Part shown: piece by piece, positions 61,441 to 64,000 of the stretch
Layout: every line of letters starts with the position of its first letter
Numbering within the stretch: position 1 is the first letter of the stretch
Source: Leishmania martiniquensis
Lineage: Eukaryota > Euglenozoa > Kinetoplastea > Trypanosomatida > Trypanosomatidae
Direction of reading: 5' to 3'
Assembly (NCBI RefSeq): GCF_017916325.1
Contig: NC_090169.1
Span: forward strand, 1,058,001 to 1,122,000
Length of the DNA: 64,000 nt
Position numbers and translations under genes: made by a program
Notes under the pieces: generated by a model
The model's input: the letters and a program-made list of their open reading frames with translations, nothing else
Told to the model about the DNA's origin: nothing
Databases searched by the model: none

Positions 61441-61602
61441 ATGCGGGAACGCTACTACGGGGGTTGTCTGGCTGCAGGTGCGGCCTCTGTTTGTACTCTT
61501 TTCGTTGCTGCTGTGGCTTCTGCGCTCTCCCGCCGAGTCGCGTGCACGCTAGTGGTACGTCCCCTGCGCTGGGCTGTGGCATGTGCTGTCCTTGTCCGTT
61601 GA
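61441..61602 (+). CDS. Candidate micro-ORF behind a strong splice acceptor, 53 residues
   Basis: The sequence TTTGTTTTTCTCTTTCAG ends at 61439, and an ATG follows after one base. It opens a 53-codon frame starting MRERYYGGCLAAGAASVCTL and containing one hydrophobic stretch (LAAGAASVCTLFVAAVASAL) flanked by Arg residues, as in a small single-span protein. The same frame is also open upstream to an ATG at 61294 (102 residues). Third positions are only about half G/C, below the level of neighbouring genes, and I know no matching family. Confidence 0.2.
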   Translation: MRERYYGGCLAAGAASVCTLFVAAVASALSRRVACTLVVRPLRWAVACAVLVR

Positions 61603-62947
61603 GGCGTATATAATTGCGTCCTCTCTTCTGTACCGGCTCCTGCTTGCATTTATCATGATCCTTCCTTTAGACAGCGCCGCTCTTGTGGTGAGCCCGCTTG
61701 AATGCCGAGCTGTACCCACACTCTTCTGCACCACCGCGGACACCCTTTCTTCATCTCCATTGTGTGCCAAGGGGAAGGGCGCGTGGATTGGCTGCTGCGC
61801 GTGCCAGTGCCACCGCTGACTTGCCGACAGAGTCTCTCGAATCGATGCTTTCCTCTTTTCTTTTTTCGACTGGGTACCGGCGCCTCAAACATATCTGCTC
61901 TCTCGGGCTACTCTGCCCTTGTCTTCCCTTTTCGTTGGCGCATGCCTCTTCGCACGCACCACGCATCCGTCACGGCAGCCTGCTTGAGAAAACGCCCACG
62001 CACGTTCACGACACCCTCCCACCAAAGAGGGAAAACCGTGAGAAGAGGCGACCTCATCAGCAGCATAGGGAAACGTGAAGAGTGAGCGAATGAAGTCTGT
62101 TGAGAAGGTGAAAAAGAGTGGGAGAGAGGGGCGGTAACCCGCTGCAGCAGGTGAGCTCAGCGGGTGCTGTTGTGTCGTCTTTTCGCGCGTTCACAGCGGA
62201 TGCGCGACTGAACGCTTGACTTCTAAAAAAATGGACGTGAGTGTCGCTGTCTTACACATACGCCTGTGAGACGCCGCTTCCGTCGTCTCTTTATGTTTTC
62301 TCTCCGGCAGCTCCGCATGCGTGTCATGCTGCCCCTCCGCCGACTCTCTGGTCCGATTTTTCCGAGACCATCGAGTATTTCTGCCGCGCGCGTCATCACA
62401 TATGTGCTCGATTTGTGTGTGTATGGGAGGGGGGCCTCTCCCCACTCGCATCTTTTTTTTGTTAGGTGCTTACCTTACCTCTCTCCACGAGTGCCCTGAA
62501 GTGCCTCCAATACAGCAAAGAGAGCCAGAACGAATGAGGGAACACGTGTGCGCTTCCGGACCCGCGCACACACCCGTTACGCTTCAGCGTCCCCCTCTCG
62601 CACCATACCGAGGGCGCGGAAAGTACTAAGACAGCATTAAGCATCAGCGAGAGAGCTACGCTGGCGGAGGCTTAGGAGTTTTTTTGTTTCCTTCGCTTGC
62701 TTCTGCGTGTGCTCGTGCATCCCTGTCACTGTAGCGATGCACCGCCTCCCCCTTTTTTCTGTGCGCTGCTCTTCACCCGTTCTGCTCCCTTCCTCTCCCC
62801 TGCGTCTCGGGGTTCTCTGTGTACGTCGCAGTGCTTTCTGAGGGATAGGCCTATATCGGTGGCTGACGTTGCTCTTGCTTGACCTGCGCGCTCTTCCTCT
62901 TCTCGTTGGCCTCCCAAGCGATGCTTCCCTTCTGTCTGCTGGCGAAG

Positions 62948-63458
62948 TCGCGTATTTCTGTCGTTTTGGACTGCTTTGCTCCTTTTTTTCCTTGGTAGCC
63001 GGTGCGGTGACCGGGTGACAGGGCACGGCGACACCGCAGCGGGCGCGTGGTGCCTGAGGGCGCGGTGCCCACGCTCTGTGGGGGATGCCATGCGAGCCCC
63101 TATGCCCTACTGATCCCGAGCCGCTTGTGGTGACGACGAGGTGGAGGAGGGGAGTCTACAGCGTAAGAAACTCAAAGCGATGCGTCGGAGCGGCGCGCGG
63201 CCGTGAAGAGGCTCGCGTGAATCATGGAGCGAAGGAGGTATCGGCGCGACTGAAGCGCAAGCCGCGCGGCCCTCACTCTGCCCACCGCTGCCGAGGGGGC
63301 CTGAGCTGCCCCGAGAGGGGTGGACTCCGGTGGCGACCGGCACATGCAAGGGGGCTGCTGTGGGGCGGCCCGGGAGGCGGCATGCGCGTGTGGCCGGCAC
63401 CCGAGACTGTGGGAGGCCGCGGCGGTGGGGCGGCGCTGACCCGCGCGCGGTACGGCAG
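62948..63458 (-). mobile_element. SIDER-like interspersed repeat, family A, copy 4 (full length)
   Basis: 511 bp, by eye identical to 57895-58405 and in the same orientation, 5,053 bp downstream of it. Flanks diverge immediately outside TCGCGTATTTC (left) and GGTACGGCAG (right), which fixes the unit ends. The frame 63085-63477 is repeat-derived. Confidence 0.78.
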
Positions 63459-64000
63459 CGTAAACGTGCACTCCTGAGCAGAAAATGCCCTTGTGACAAC
63501 GATATTGTCCTTTTTTGGTACCGACAATGGCCACTCTTCCTGCTCTCTTGCCGTTCGCAGCGTCTGCGGTCTTCTTTCGAGTATTCGTCCATGTGACCGG
63601 CGGTCCTCGGCAGCTCATCTGCTTCTTTGGATTCGATATCTCTTGCATCGCCGTCGTTTATGCGGCTTCACTGAGGTGGTGGCGTTCGTAGCTCTTTTTT
63701 TGTTCCCTGTGCGTGTGGGTGCGTACACCGATAAGGAGCTACGGAAGAAAAAAGGAGCATCACAGACATACACGCAAAAGGGGTCTTGGTGGTGGTGGGT
63801 CGGCGCACAAATCGTTTTCATGCCCGTTTCGCTTGCTTACCAACGAGCCGAGGAGCACGTTGGAGAGGTGCGGTAAGAGAAGGCTCTTGCCATCTCTCTT
63901 TCTCTGTACATATTCGCCACACAGTATCAGCTTGCACACACATATATATATACACGAACGTACTCATACACAATTGAGGACAGGGCAAGTGACGGCTCAA

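Larger units (their letters stand above)
60522..64000. other. Gene-poor right end with repeats B and A
   Basis: About 3.5 kb without a convincing gene up to the window edge. It holds family B copy 2 (60609-61083) and family A copy 4 (62948-63458). An AT-richer patch at 61100-61250 differs in base use from its surroundings. A strong acceptor-like signal sits at 61427-61439, followed at once by a tiny ORF (61441-61602). A short TA run occurs near 63942-63951. Confidence 0.6.

Noticed and set aside
1..64000. CRISPR arrays, operons with ribosome binding sites, riboswitches, rho-independent terminators
   Set aside because: The window is eukaryotic (kinetoplastid) in all respects. No regularly spaced repeats were seen, and bacterial signals are not expected.

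Overview
The window looks like a piece of a nuclear chromosome from Leishmania or a close Leishmaniinae relative. The evidence is: long intronless ORFs, all on the + strand; intergenic spacers full of C/T tracts followed by AG (trans-splice acceptor architecture); GC-rich third codon positions; no tRNA or rRNA genes; and short GC-rich interspersed repeats of about 0.5 kb, the size of Leishmania SIDER retroposons, lying between genes. The species cannot be fixed by eye. Everything fits one polycistronic unit read left to right, with no strand switch.

Layout, left to right. (1) The C-terminal part of a P4-type lipid flippase (1-2825, cut by the window edge). (2) A large kinetoplastid hypothetical protein with a disordered Ser/Pro tail (3991-8088). 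(3) A CNNM/DUF21-CBS membrane protein with a cyclic-nucleotide-binding-like tail (8896-10740). (4) Vps52, a tethering subunit of the GARP/EARP complex (12798-15530). (5) A Tah18/NDOR1 diflavin reductase (17513-19381). (6) A coiled-coil plus WD40 protein (20434-22050). (7) A low-complexity His/Gln/Ser-rich protein (23402-25108). (8) Translation initiation factor eIF3g without a visible zinc knuckle (25949-26719). (9) A hypothetical protein with a probable PH-like C-terminal domain (28424-29827). (10) A major facilitator transporter with a very long central loop (31407-33440). (11) A type I-like membrane protein that may be a divergent PIG-X/Pbn1 GPI-mannosyltransferase subunit (34591-36846). 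(12) A small Cys-containing protein with 14 Ser/Thr-Pro sites (39215-40075). (13) A 13.8-kb stretch with no convincing gene (40076-53922), the most unusual region here. (14) The 18S rRNA methyltransferase Bud23 with an acidic insertion (53923-55191). (15) A thioredoxin-fold protein with a CxxC motif (55976-56851). (16) A basic hypothetical protein (59469-60521). A gene-poor tail of about 3.5 kb follows.

Two interspersed repeat families were found by comparing the sequence with itself. Family A has four copies: 11745-12180, inverted relative to the others, and 50722-51144, 57895-58405 and 62948-63458. The last two are both 511 bp and look identical. Family B has two 475-bp copies that look identical (16281-16755 and 60609-61083) and a diverged fragment near 50520-50640. 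Direct A copies flank one gene, direct B copies flank about 44 kb, and one A copy is inverted. This is the configuration known in Leishmania to seed circular and linear amplicons.

The genes do not form one pathway, as is usual for trypanosomatid clusters. They cover membrane traffic and lipid asymmetry (flippase, Vps52), electron transfer for cytosolic Fe-S assembly (Tah18), translation and ribosome biogenesis (eIF3g, Bud23), transport (MFS, CNNM) and several unknowns. Regulation is expected to be post-transcriptional, through UTRs and the repeats in them. Several annotated starts differ from the longest open frame because the longest frames begin at non-ATG codons or upstream of the likely splice acceptor.
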